Source: Undaria pinnatifida | Taxonomy: Eukaryota > Sar > Phaeophyceae > Laminariales > Alariaceae | Reading direction: 5' to 3' | Length of the DNA stretch: 64,000 nt | NCBI GenBank assembly: GCA_012845835.1 | Contig: JABAKD010000007.1 | Span: forward strand, 1,099,992-1,163,991 | Shown: positions 33,806-44,546 of the stretch, one piece after another | Position numbering within the stretch: position 1 is the first letter of the stretch | Layout: each line of letters begins with the position of its first letter | Position numbers and translations under genes: made by a program | Notes under the pieces: generated by a model | The model's database searches: none | Told to the model about the DNA's origin: nothing | What the model saw: the letters and a program-made list of their open reading frames with translations, nothing else

Positions 33806-33949
33806 ATTAACACCTCTGTCTTGTTGCGGCCGTACCGAGGCAATAGGCAGCGCTGTTCGTATAGCACGAACAACCAACTATCCACGAAGAGACAACACCA
33901 AATTCTGTTTCTGGGGAATCTTTGCTCTGGGTCTTGGCGTGTGTCTGTA

Positions 33950-34770
33950 CGATGTCGTCCACAAGAGTGTCATACTGCGATCAGGGAGGGAGATCCGCGT
34001 TAACTGTTGTTGTCGAGCTGCAGGCACAACTGAGATAGATGAACACCGCTGAAAGCACCGGTGTCAGCATCTTGGCTGGTGCTCGGCAAGAAGCCGACCG
34101 GGTCACGTTGTTGGTTAGGGTGGGTGGAGTTAAGCTAAGCGAGAGCGGGATCGTGCTACTGCTTTGGTTATCGCGCTACGTACAGCCTTGGAGCAGAAGA
34201 CCGCTTGCTACCACCACAGCACCTATTGGGTTGGTAGCCGCTCGGCAATAGGCTTCCCATGCCTCTTTGGCGGCAAACGAAGCCAAGGGGGGACTTCGTT
34301 CGGCGTGGAGCGAGCGGGATAGTGCGGTTGCTGGTGCTGCTCGACAGCGGCAGCAAGTGCACCATCCCACATGCTGTATGTCGAATGACGCCTTGTCTGG
34401 GCTTCGTTCGCTGCTACAGTTGCACGGTCAGTCCCTTGTTAGGCGCTGCGAGTACATTTCGACTGTGGTATCGTCTATTCCCTGCTCTTTGAACGGCGCA
34501 CCTAGCTCGACGATTAGAGTACTAGCCCGATTCAACCCTCGCTCCGCTCATCTTCGCTTACCTTTATCAAGTCAATCCTTCGGCCGTCTGCTTGCCTAGC
34601 AGTAGCCAACTTGTTGGCACCAGCTATTCTCTTCTGTCTCAGTTGTGTCCGCAGCTCAACAACAGCAGCTGTGGCCTGGTCTTACTCCCTGTTTGCGGTA
34701 TACCGTTCTCGTGCGGCTACGCTTACCAACGAGGTGGTGCGAACAGCCGCTTGATCGGTTACTGCGGTCT
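33950..34770. mobile_element. R2 palindromic module
   Basis: Left arm gtcatactgcgatcagggag, gcaggcacaactgagatag, ggttggtagccgctcggc; right arm accctcgctccgctcatctt, gtttgcggtataccgttctc. The last 150 bp match the better-preserved 30403-30600 copy, in reverse. Confidence 0.75.
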
Positions 34771-35004
34771 CACGCATTCTACGATAGGGGTGGCACTTTA
34801 AGACCAAGTATTTTCTGGATGACGACGCTCCCATTCTTAGGAACTCCCCAATTTATTTGGTGTACAATATGTATTTTGCCACTTGAATCGCTATTTACCT
34901 AGGTCATGGGAGTGGTCGTTGGTTTTCTTAAGCTCATTGTTTTGGGGGGGGCTGGAGAGCTCCTCAAATGACGAGCCGCCTGAGCCTCTTTCGTGGAATG
35001 CGTC
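34771..35004 (+). mobile_element. B-family TIR element
   Basis: Left cacgcattctacgatagggg; cctaggtcatgggagtggtc; hairpin gagctcctcaaatgacgagc; right ctctttcgtggaatgcgtcc. Confidence 0.8.
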
Positions 35005-35400
35005 CAAAGGCAGCTGTTCGCCGCCGTGCAAAAGCGGGACAGGGCTTGCGCCAGTGCAGGGGGTTCCATCAAGAAGGTCTTCGCAACCACTGCAGCGACC
35101 AGCATGACGATCGCGGAGCCTCGCGCACATGCATTGGCCGCCCATGAAAGCAAGACAGTGAGAGTGCAACGAAGCCTTCGACATGATCGTGGAACTGTGC
35201 GAAATCGTCCCTATTCAATCCGCCATCGCCACCGACGGTGTTGCCGAGGCGACGGGAGTGCAAGAAACCTCTGACGGGGTCGTCGATGTGTGCGAAATAA
35301 TCGCTATGCAATCTACCGTGGCCGGCGACGCTACCGCCGAGCTGGAAATGGCTCGCCAAGAGGCCGCCAACGCTACCGTATAGAAACCGCGGGCCACTGC
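35005..35400 (+). mobile_element. R1 module, single arm, relatively well preserved
   Basis: caaaggcagctgttcgccgc, gggttccatcaagaaggtct, actgcagcgaccagcatgac, then a duplicated half (gtgcgaaatcgtccctattc and gtgcgaaataatcgctatgc). The plus frame 35183-35383 ends in STVAGDATAELEMARQEAAN, the clearest copy of the R1 C-terminal helix. No right arm is present. Confidence 0.75.
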
Positions 35401-35860
35401 AAAAAAATGGTCCGAAAAGTGACCCTGATCGTACCCTAGCCTCGGTGCTTTCTAGCTCAACCCAGACCACATGGAATTTTTCCACCAACCCTGTCGTAGT
35501 TGTTCTAAAAGGCTAAACGACCACCCAGTTTATCACCCGAACTACGTTGTGTCACACCCCCACGTTATATCACCCTGGGTGATCATTTTCGTAAACCCAA
35601 AATATTTCCACGGGGGGGGGGGTATCGCATATGGTAAAAGACGAGGTCTCAGCGAGACCCCTATGGAAACATTCCATGGCGCAAGCCTTGGCTCTGCCAC
35701 GAAACCCGCGAGCAGTGTATGCATACTCCATGTTTTGCTTTACATGCGTTTGCGGCTGCACCGGAGCAAGGTTCATCGTGACGAGAGCGGAACCATGCAG
35801 TTGCTGCGTCTGTCGGAGCGCGGTCCGCGAAAGACCTACCACTCCCCTCCAGCCAAAGAA
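35401..35860. other. No recognised gene
   Basis: A G11-type run at about 35612-35622 and short frames only. Confidence 0.4.
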
Positions 35861-35918
35861 GCACGCTACGGAAGGGGTCGCACGATTTTTTTTCTGGGAC
35901 TCCTCACACGAGAAGTTC
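35861..35918 (-). mobile_element. B-family fragment (left end only)
   Basis: gcacgctacggaaggggtcg then gggactcctcacacgagaag. It is cut off by the AT-rich microsatellite that follows. Confidence 0.6.
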
Positions 35919-36110
35919 TACACTATTACTATAATAATACTCTTAACATATAATACTTTAATACTATAATAATAGTATAATAGTATAATAGTATAATATT
36001 ATAGTTTTATATATTATGATACTCTAATACTCTAATACTATGAAACTGTAATACTATAGTCTAATACTATATCATTATTACTCTATAATAATACTATAAT
36101 ACTACAATAC
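35919..36110. repeat. AT-rich TAATACTATAA microsatellite
   Basis: Imperfect repeats of taatactata/tagtataata over about 190 bp. Confidence 0.95.
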
Positions 36111-36255
36111 CCCTCCAGGGCAAAGACTGACTTTGAGACAAATAGAAGCCAAGCCTATTACCTGTTCCAATAAATTTAGGTACGCCGCTAAAGTTTTTGT
36201 GGGACGCCAAGGGTAAGTGTGCGGTACTAAAAGTTACTGAGCTGAGGCGCTCGAC

Positions 36256-39200
36256 CTTTGAGTCAGCAGTGGTTTGGCCGAAAAGGGCTGCCCCCGTTCC
36301 ACGCGGCCACATCAACATCAGGACCGCACTACGTTCGTGACAAGATTGCGGTGAAACTGAATTGCCACCGTGCCCAACGATTTCGTCATTTGTGGAGCGT
36401 GTTGCAGTTCAGACTTTACGTGCGTAATCGGATCGCTCCCTTCGCAACCGGCTCCCTCAGAACCGGAGGGAGGGGGGATATAAAGGAATAGACATGAATG
36501 AAGAAATACGGGATGCATATTTGATTGGAAATTGAGGGTAGCAGCGAACGTAACAATTCGACGCGATGCCAGTCGTCTCTATCAAAAGGTCATGCTCTAT
36601 GTTGCCCTTTTGACCCCAAATCAAATAGTAGCTCCGTTTCGCTGCACCTTGTTCACCCGCTTCGATTCAACGCCCCCCCCCCCCCCCCCCCCGCCCCCCC
36701 CCCCCCGTCCTGAGGAAGCTGGTAATGAACCCTGCAACTTCATCAAGCACGTGTGGTCGGAATTGCAACGTGCTGATTTCTTGACGAAACCGTTGTCTCT
36801 CTCACCCCTTGACTCGGAAATAGTTTGGCCCAAAAGGGCTGCTTGTGCCGTAGCACGCGGCCACACCAACATCAGGACCGCCCCGTCTTCGAGACTAAGA
36901 TGCCGTGAACTGAAATGCCGGCGTGCTCGAGGAAGCCGTCATTTGTAGAGCTTGTTGCGATCCAGATAACGCGTTCGTGATTGGATCGCTCCCTTCGCAA
37001 CCGTCTCCCTTCGGACTTGGGGGGGGGGGTATGTCGAAATAAATGAACATGAATAAAGTGAGACGGGATGCTTATTTTATTGGGGATTGAGGGTAACAGC
37101 GAACATGACAATCGGACGTGATACGAATCGTCTCTTCCAAAGGTCATGTTCTTTGTTACCAACCCAATCAAATGACCGCCCCGTTTAGCTGCACCTTGTT
37201 CATCTACTTCGATTCAATACACCCTCCCCGTCCTGACGGAGCTGGTAGCGAAGCCTGCGAATACGTGTGGTCGGAACTGCAACGTGCTGATTTCTTGACG
37301 AAACAATTAATCTCGCTCGCCCCTTGAGTCGGCAATAGTTCGGCCCAAATTAGCTACCTCTGTGTTTTCACACGGCCACACGAACATCAGGACCGCCCCG
37401 TCCTTGAGACTAAGGCGCCGTGAACTGAAATACCGGCGTGCTCCAAGAAGCCGTCATTTGTAGAGCTTGTTGCGATCCAGGCAACACGTGCGTGATTGGA
37501 TCGCTCCCTTCGAAACCGGCTCCCGCAGGACTTGGGGGGGGGGGGGGGGGGGGGTGGAAATGAATGCACATGAATGAAGTGAGACGGGATGCTTTTTTGA
37601 TTGGGGATTGAGATAACAGCGAATATGACAATCGGACGTGATACGAATCGTCTCTTCCAATGGTCATGTTCTCTGTTACCATTTTGACCCAATCAAATGA
37701 CAGCCCCGTTTAGCTGCACCTTGTTCACCCACGTCGATTCAACGCGCCTTCCCCATCCTGACGGAGCTGGTAGCAAAGCCTGCGAATACGTGTGGTCGGA
37801 AATGCAACGTGCTGGTTTCCTGACGAAACAATCAATCTCGCTCCGCCCTTTGAGTCGGCATTACTTTGGTTCAACAGGGCTGCCCCTGTCGTGTCACACG
37901 GCCACACCAACATCAGGACCGCCCCGTCTTCGTGACGAAGTTGCGGTGAACGGAAATGCGGGCGTGCTCGAGAAAGCCGTCATCTGTAGAGCTTGTCGCA
38001 TGCAATCCAGACCGCACGTTGATAGTCGGATCGCATCCTTGGCACCCGGCTCCCTCAGGACGTGTGTGTGGGGTGTATTTAGTTGGTGCATCGCCGTTGT
38101 CGTTTAACCATAGACCCTCAAAATACCACTATGCCGGGACGTAGCACCTGGAGTTTTCACCAACCAGGCAGATATTGCTTGCACCTAGCGCGAAGCGCGG
38201 TGAGGTGTTCGGCACGCCGCGTGGAGGGTGAACTGCATCCTTCCAAGAACCGCTCGTAAGACGGATCACGGCACCTTTTGCCTACTTTCTTGCTTCTTTA
38301 TGACAGTGCATTTATGACAGCGCCAATAAGTTTCTTTTTATCTGGTGTGGCCACTCCAGAGAAGTCGTCATTTGTAGAGCTTGTCGCAATCCATACAACA
38401 CGTGCATAATCGGATCGCTAAGTTCGCCACCGGCTCCCTCAGGACTTTGGGGGAGGGGGTTATGTCGAAAAGGATGAACGTAAATGAAGTGACACGGGAT
38501 GCTTATTTGATTAATGATTGAGGATATCAACGAACGTGACAATCGGACGTGATATGAATCGTCTCTTCCGACTGGCATCTTCTCTGTTGCCCTTTTGATC
38601 TCCCATTGAAACAAATAACCCCGTTTCACTGCACCCCTTTCACCCACCTCGAGTAACCGCCCCCTCCCCCCCCCCGTTCCCCGCCCCCGTCCCGAGGGAG
38701 CTGGTAGCGAGGCCTACGAGTCTATGAAGCACGTGTGGTCGAAGTTGCAACGTGCTGATTTCTTCATGAAACCATTGGTCTCGGTATTTGGGTTCCACTG
38801 CACTTCTGTGGTGAACATGGGGGGTGTTCCGATGCTGTTTCGCCTGGGATGAGGGAGTAGGGTTTTTGCGTTGAATCGAAACGGGCGAATGTCGATGAAC
38901 TGAAAAGGGGCCAGTTTTTTATTTGAGATTTAGGGTAACAGGGGACATGCTAATCGGACGTGACACTATCAATAGCCGTCTCTTCAGACTGGCACACCCT
39001 CTGTTACCCAAACATTCCCCTATCATATAGTGATGCCTTTCTACTTCCGGGAATATTAGTCGAGTTAGATTCTACGCAACCCCCTGCACGCATCTTGAGG
39101 CAGCTGGTGGTGAAGACTTCGATCCCATTACGCCAACGGGGTAGTACTTGCAGCATGCTAATATTGCATGGGCACGAAATCTTTGAGCACGAAGGCATTT

Positions 39201-39450
39201 AAGTTTCATTGCAACTTCGTCGTGAACGTTGGGTGGTTCCTGTGCTGTTTAGGCTGTAATAGAGGAGTGTGTTTGCGTTGAATCGAAATGGTTGATTGCG
39301 GATACAGTGAAGGATATCCTTGTTTCATTCGGGCAGTGTTTTTAGGCTACAGAAAACATTATTATATAATGTTATCTGCCACCCTAGCTTTCCCAATTCA
39401 ACGTATGATCCCTTCTCACTTTCAGCTATGTTCATCCATTTCGAAGGTAC
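36256..39450. repeat. About 515-550 bp satellite with internal inverted symmetry
   Basis: Unit starts (gagtcggcaatagtttggcc-like) lie at 36260, 36811, 37326 and 37852. A broken copy follows at 38350-38790 and a very diverged one at 38790-39450. Each unit has one arm reading gcttgttgcgatccag...ctccctcaggac followed by a G tract (37020, 37534, 38448), then a middle aatcggacgtgatacgaatc. The other arm has a C tract (36671, 38662) followed by gtcctgacggagctgg...cgtgctgatttcttgacg. The two arms align as inverted repeats. Proline- or glycine-rich frames are by-products. Confidence 0.9.
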
Positions 39451-39590
39451 ACGAAGCAGCTGGCACAGCGTTTCCACCCACGTTCAATAGTCTCAGCGGG
39501 AGTTGCTCGTAGAATATCGCAGTCGGAGAGTAGGCGTATTTGTCTCCACAAGATTTAGAGTTGCGTACACCGAGGCATACGACGCGTCCT

Positions 39591-39686
39591 GCTACACGGG
39601 GGTAGGGGGGTAGCATTTCTTGTCTAAAATAGTCGGTAACACACTAGTGGAACTGGGAAACAGGACTTACCCCCCCTACCGTAGCC
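39591..39686. mobile_element. Miniature B-like element
   Basis: Left gctacacgggggtagggggg then tagca; right cttaccccccctaccgtagc. It has the same ends as the B family but only 96 bp, with no B body. Confidence 0.65.
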
Positions 39687-40240
39687 ATGGCCTCTCGCTG
39701 CCCTTATGCTGCTCTTATAACTGCGTAAGCGATAGTCGACAGTCGGGTGCGTCCAACAGTCTCCGCGGCTGTTGGAGGGAGCTCGGCGGTGACTGCTCGC
39801 CTTTCGGGTTTATAGCAGTATCCATAGTACGATATACGGTGGGTGTTGGACAACCTGGCAGTAGTTGCTCTCTGCTCCATTGGTTTTGGGCATTAGCCAG
39901 AAAGCGGTGTGCGGGCAGCTGTTGGAGAGCGTGGCCGTGGTTGTTCTTTCTGCTACTTTTTGTTTTCATCTCCGCGGGTCTTTCGCCATCGCGTAGCGAA
40001 AGAGGACCAGGAAATGTCAAGCGCCGTAAGCTTCTCGCCAAGGGGCAGCTTTACCGGCTTGTCGCTATTCTCTCGGTGACGACGGCGACTAGTTATAGAG
40101 CTGAGCGCGTTGTCCCTGTTGATGCCGACGGAACTGCACACGCTTTTTTCGTGCCCAACTACTTGAGGTTAGTGTTGATACCGATAAAACTGCACCCGTG
40201 TTTTTAGGGACTAACTTTTTGAGGTTAACGTATTGCCGGA
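39687..40240. other. Unassigned; long but unconvincing frame
   Basis: A plus-strand frame of 195 codons (39620-40207) includes one hydrophobic stretch (WPWLFFLLLFVFISAG) that could be a membrane segment, but it begins inside the miniature B-like element and has no recognisable domain. A short duplication occurs at its end: aactgcacacgctttttt-cgtgcccaactacttgaggt near 40134 and aactgcacccgtgtttttag-ggactaactttttgaggt near 40189. Confidence 0.3.
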
Positions 40241-40365
40241 AATAGAAGGTTGTTAGAAGCTTGTGGTGGATCGACAGCAGCTGTCTGCCAAAATTGCATC
40301 CCTACCCGAGGAAATTTCGTGCCTGTACAAAGAGCAAAACCCTACGAAGCCGCACTGGTAGTTGG

Positions 40366-40510
40366 AATCTGCGCGGCGTCGCAAGGTTTTCGCTCTTTCA
40401 TCAGACACAAAACTGTCTCGGATAGGGGTGCAAGCTAACATCTGCGCGGCTTCGCAAAGTTTTCGCTCTTCCGTCAGACTCGAAATTACGTCAGATAGGG
40501 AGGCAAGCGC
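40366..40510. repeat. Tandem duplication, about 71 bp unit
   Basis: aatctgcgcggcgtcgcaag and catctgcgcggcttcgcaaa start the two units (40366, 40437). Both contain ttttcgctctt-c-tcagac and end gataggg-(g)tgcaag. Confidence 0.85.
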
Positions 40511-40656
40511 AGCACACAGCCGCTATTGATTCACCTCAACATTATTGTGCCCGGCACCTGTGATGTGTTTGCCGTGCCCCGTCCCCGTGTGGACATGCAA
40601 TGTTTTTGGTTTCGACCAGTCGCAAGTCGTACAGCACCATACGGGCCACGTACGGC

Positions 40657-40870
40657 CTAAAACCGAAGTGGACGCGACATTTGCCAGCAACTGCTGAGCA
40701 GTCTAACGTCCTGATACTGTTGTTGCCTTGCTACCGACACCAATACATCGTAGGCGAGTTTGAGGCCTTCCACCTTAATCTGGAATAGGGTGATGGGGCG
40801 GCACAGTTCCGTTGTTTTTCCGCTATTGAAACTATCAAGACGCTGCCCCAAGGGTTTGACATGGCCTGTC
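40657..40870 (-). pseudogene. Unknown peptide fragment (LGQRLDSFNSGKTTELCRP)
   Basis: Minus-strand frame with KPLGQRLDSFNSGKTTELCR, then ITLFQIKVEGLKLAYDVL, then a polar tail ending at a stop at 40657. A diverged copy of its first part occurs on the plus strand at 45636-45731 (TLGQLLDLFHSGKMTGQCCP, then TLFEI). Two independently decayed copies keep the same reading frame, which supports a real protein source. I do not recognise it. Upstream the frame runs into the 7-bp tandem array, so the original start is lost. Confidence 0.55.
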
Positions 40871-40878
40871 CGTACCGC

Positions 40879-40978
40879 GTGATGCGTGATGCGTGATGCG
40901 TGATGCGTGATGGGTGATGAGTGATGCGTGATGCATGATGCGCGATGCGTGATGCGTGATACGTGATGCGTGATACAC
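40879..40978. repeat. 7 bp tandem repeat (GTGATGC)
   Basis: About thirteen copies of gtgatgc with gtgatgg, gtgatga, gcgatgc and gtgatac variants. Confidence 0.95.
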
Positions 40979-40979
40979 C

Positions 40980-41940
40980 CCTCACGCCGGAGTGAGCAAC
41001 AATGGACGGTGCAGGGCATCTAGTAAGAAACACAACTATTAACATACCAGTTACAGTATTTTACCCAAGCTGGGATTATTTGTTTGGTGAAGTGTGCGTT
41101 CCAAACTAGTTTCAATGCGACGGCTCACGGGTTTACCACACTCCTGTAAATCGTACAATTTCTTCCCTATCATGCTGTCTTTTTATGAATAGGTGTCATT
41201 TACTGTGTGGGGGGCGGTAGCGCTGCCCCCAGTCGTGAAGGTCTTGGCCGTACATGCAGATTTGAAACGGTAGCTCGCCGCGACCATGGCTCCTGGTAGA
41301 TCGGCGTGTTTTAGAGCGTGGAGGCAGGGATCGTCGAGACGAACGAGGCTAGTAGTTGTTGGCAGCCAATCGCGAAGGGGTTAAGGCGATGCCGACCCCC
41401 GCACACAATTCACGGTGAGAGGCGGTACTTCCAAGGGACTGACATGCTGCGATGGTGTTTTCATTGCTGTCTTTCATACCTCGTTTTTCCATTCTCCTCA
41501 ATATTGTTTCGTCCCCGGAACTTGTTTCTGTATGTCGATGCCTTGACATTCCTCCTTTCTCGTATCAATTTCTTCCCCCTCAGACTTTGTTGCTTCTTGT
41601 TCAATGCCTTGTTATCCCTTTCCCCTCTCTATTTGTGTCACCTCTTGATCTTGTCGCTTGCAGATGTCAGCGATAATGTGTTGGTGTGGTCCTCACCGGG
41701 CCAGAAGAGCGCGACGAGGTCGGGTTGCCTGCTCATCTGCCTCAACTACGTCATTCTAGCTGTGTGTGCGTGTAACACTTTTTGGCCACAATATTTTTGG
41801 CTGCCGAGGCTACTCAACTGAGGATCTATCCAACGTCGTTGGCATACCACGGGACGCATGTGTTTCGCAACACGATTCGCTGCGAAACTAGGCTGCGGGA
41901 TTGCTGATCTGGTGGAACTTTCGCATTTCCTCTCGAATCC
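40980..41940. other. No recognised gene; pyrimidine-rich block
   Basis: 41455-41650 is CT-rich on the plus strand and gives a leucine/phenylalanine/serine-rich 167-codon frame (41318-41821). The composition explains the frame. Confidence 0.45.
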
Positions 41941-41995
41941 GTTTTCGTATGAGGTATAGAGATACTCATGTCAGGAGCCTCAGAAGTATAACTGT
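41941..41995 (+). mobile_element. B-family fragment (hairpin part)
   Basis: cgtatgaggtatagagatac then tcatgtcaggagcctcagaa matches the B right third. No TIRs are visible. Confidence 0.5.
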
Positions 41996-42640
41996 TATTA
42001 TTACTAACAAGTGCACTTGCCATCTGAAAGCCGCGTAAGGGTAAGGTGTGGATAAACGCCGTTTCTTTTTTTTTGCGATCTTCGATATTTTATTCCGATC
42101 ATGCGTACGGTGTGTGCGGTCAGGGCGTTTTGCCAGGGAGGAGTGTTGGCGCTCGATTTTGTTTTTAACCTCCGAGCTCTGTTCGACGAAGCGCGCGGTA
42201 TGTGTTTGGGCAACATACGGGGGGTTCGTGCTGCAGAGCGCGAGGACAGGGGGGGGGGGGGGTGGTTGGCGCATCGTACGTATAGCGAGAGGATAGTAGA
42301 CTCCTCTCGTCCCGTGTTCGCGTTGGGACCTCTCTCTCGAAAGGTTGTTTTTTGTACGATACGTCGCTCTGGTGGCATTTTACATGTGTTTATGTTTAAA
42401 GCACGTTTGAGAATTTTGCGACGTTTTCAGATTATTGTTGGTTCGGTTCCCGAACTCTTAAAAGTCGTACGGCTTCTCGCGGTCGAAGACAGTGCTTTTG
42501 TATTTCGATGCTTGGCCGTGTGTGCCCCCCCCATGACTTATCGCAATGTTTGCCTGCCGCCACGCCTTGGTGTTGAAGGGGCCTTTGGGAAAAATTGACT
42601 GGTGACCGCCTTGCGGTCTTTGGAGGCGGGATATTGATTC
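41996..42640. other. No recognised gene
   Basis: The longest frame, 42101-42598 (+, 165 codons), has no motif, and its opposite strand is also open. A G13-like run at about 42250-42262. Confidence 0.35.
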
Positions 42641-42862
42641 AATCGATGCGCCAAAAGTCCCTGTCCGATTGAGCTCCTCATGTGAGGAACTACCGGCTAA
42701 TTCAGTAATTTCACGAGAGTGCATACTTCCAAGTCGTGTTTTAGGACTACTGAAGGTAGACAAAGCTTGTTCGGGTTGTGCGAACGAGTGCCTTTGAAAC
42801 CATTTTTTGGGTGAGATATTGAGCTCCTCGTGTGAGGACCTCAGGGACGTGTTAGAATATGA
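42641..42862 (+). mobile_element. B-family fragments, two hairpin parts
   Basis: gattgagctcctcatgtgag (42668) and tattgagctcctcgtgtgag (42815). The second is preceded by the B motif tttttgggtgag. TIRs absent. Confidence 0.55.
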
Positions 42863-42949
42863 TTAGAATATGATGGATACCTACCGTGGATAACGTGTTG
42901 TATTGTTGTGTATTGTTGTATTGTCGTACTTCGAAGTATTGAATTTATT

Positions 42950-43099
42950 ATGATGACATTAGGATGACATTAGTATGACATTAGGATGACGTTAGGATGG
43001 CATTAGGATGACATTAGGATGACGTTAGGATGACATTAGGATGGCATTAGGATTACATTATTAATAGGATGACATTAGGATCACATTAGGACGGCATTT
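42950..43099. repeat. 11 bp tandem repeat (ATGACATTAGG)
   Basis: About twelve copies of atgacattagg with atggcattagg and atgacgttagg variants, one interrupted by tattaat. Confidence 0.95.
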
Positions 43100-43120
43100 A
43101 TTAGTTGGTTAGTTTATGGC

Positions 43121-43380
43121 ACGCATTCTACGATAGAGGTGCACTTTTTTTTGTTGAGGTTCCTCATGTATACCTTTCTTGACCCAAAAAACGATTTGGA
43201 GAAAATTAAAAGGTCCCTCCGATGAACAATCCAATGGCCTAGGTACCCTTGGGTATGCGAAGTACAACGAAACATGTTGAAGAAAAAAACGGGATTCCGA
43301 CGATATGAAGTTAAGGAGCCACGTCGCGCAGAAAACGTTTCAGCCTAAACTTGCTGCCTCTATCATGTAGCACGGGTCTG
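43121..43380 (-). mobile_element. B-family TIR element, reverse orientation
   Basis: Left acgcattctacgatagaggt; cgatgaacaatccaatggcc; aacgggattccgacgatatg; right ttgctgcctctatcatgtag then cacgggtc. Good TIRs. Confidence 0.8.
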
Positions 43381-43782
43381 ATTATGCTCTACCTGGTTGG
43401 CGTGGGGTCTTTGCCCGGCGCAGTCGGCGAAATTGTATCGCATCATGCTCGTTGCCCTTTTAATGCCCAGGAACAGCGACCCTACAAACAACCGTTAGGT
43501 TAAAGGCACCCAACGTGGTTCTCCTACCGTAGCCTTCGCCGTCCGCACGCTGCCTTTCCGAACCACTGCTGCTTCAACATTCACATATCTTCAAACGGTT
43601 CCCCCTCTATAGTGAAAACACAGTTCAGCTTTACCTCTCCAACTTCACGTTTCCGAGAACAAGCCGACGCCTTCACCCTCCGTGCCTCCTAGTGATCAAA
43701 ACCTTCGCTTACCGAAGCCCCTCTATACAACCCGCCGTGGCCCACAGATGACACCTAAGGAGAATCCAAAAGTGCAACCCTA
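43381..43782. other. Spacer between B copies
   Basis: Contains a solo terminus-like ggttctcctaccgtagcct (about 43517) and agtgcaaccctagacgca at the right edge, suggesting further B remnants. No gene seen. Confidence 0.5.
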
Positions 43783-44049
43783 GACGCATAGTGCGTTGGG
43801 GCGGTAGGAACCTAACCTCGATGAGGCTCCCCACTTGACCGCCTCGCTACCAAACCCCAAAACTGATTTTCAGCAAAAATAAAATGCAACCCGACGAACA
43901 ATCCCATGGCCTAGGTGACATGTAATGAACTTTGTTTAAAAACCCAAATGGTTTTCCAACGATATTGCGTGGGTCCTCAGTGCAGAAGCCCCGTCGGGCA
44001 GAACTAGTCCAGCCTAAAAGCGCTATTTAACCCTGTCGTAGCACGTGTT
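43783..44049 (-). mobile_element. B-family TIR element, reverse orientation
   Basis: ttggggcggtaggaacctaa; gaggctccccacttgaccgc (hairpin half); gcaacccgacgaacaatccc; right tttaaccctgtcgtagcacg. Confidence 0.75.
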
Positions 44050-44095
44050 CCTGGAACATTGCCGTCATGCAACATATTTTTTTCTTGTCTGGAAT

Positions 44096-44210
44096 ACATC
44101 AGCTGTGAGTTCGACCAATTTAACGGTCGATACTCATCTTTGCAGGCTGCGTGATACTCGGGTCGCAAGTTCTTTACTCTATGAAGATATGTGAATCCCG
44201 CAACAATGGC
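44096..44210 (+). mobile_element. E-family element, 5' part
   Basis: catcagctgtgagttcgacc, then ggtcgatactcatctttgca and ggctgcgtgatactcgggtc. The closest match to the 1902 copy. It lies between two B elements and its right end is missing. Confidence 0.75.
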
Positions 44211-44248
44211 AGAGAGCAACCCACCCTACATCGACACCTCGACCACCG

Positions 44249-44546
44249 ACGCGGGCTTCGATACGGGTGCACTCTCTCGTTCTGTGGCCCCTCACATAAG
44301 CTTTACACGTAGCTCACTCAAAATTTACCGATGACAAAAATGGTACAGTTGCCCGATGAGCAATGCCATGGCCCATGAATAGGTACCACTAGGCACTGCC
44401 AGTTGGTGGATATCGAAAACACGTGCAAACCACAAAGGGTATTCCAACGATGTTGAGTACTTTGTTAGGCTAATTGAGGATCTCCATCAGACACAATCGT
44501 TCTAGCCGAAACTCGCTTCATCGTACTGTAGTCCTATCATGGGTCT
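44249..44546 (-). mobile_element. B-family TIR element, reverse orientation
   Basis: gacgcgggcttcgatacggg; gcccgatgagcaatgccatg; aagggtattccaacgatgtt; right tcgtactgtagtcctatcat. TIRs diverged. Confidence 0.65.

Noticed and set aside
16500-35400. Integrated large DNA virus or provirus as the source of the mosaic
   Set aside because: No viral core gene, capsid, polymerase or integrase reading was seen; the only identifiable polymerase in the window is the LINE RT.
36532-38107. Several 90-138 codon frames with polyproline or polyglycine
   Set aside because: By-products of the satellite and its C/G tracts.
41318-41821. 167-codon hydrophobic plus-strand frame resembling a membrane protein
   Set aside because: Caused by a pyrimidine-rich block; no start context or domain, and composition alone gives leucine, phenylalanine and serine.
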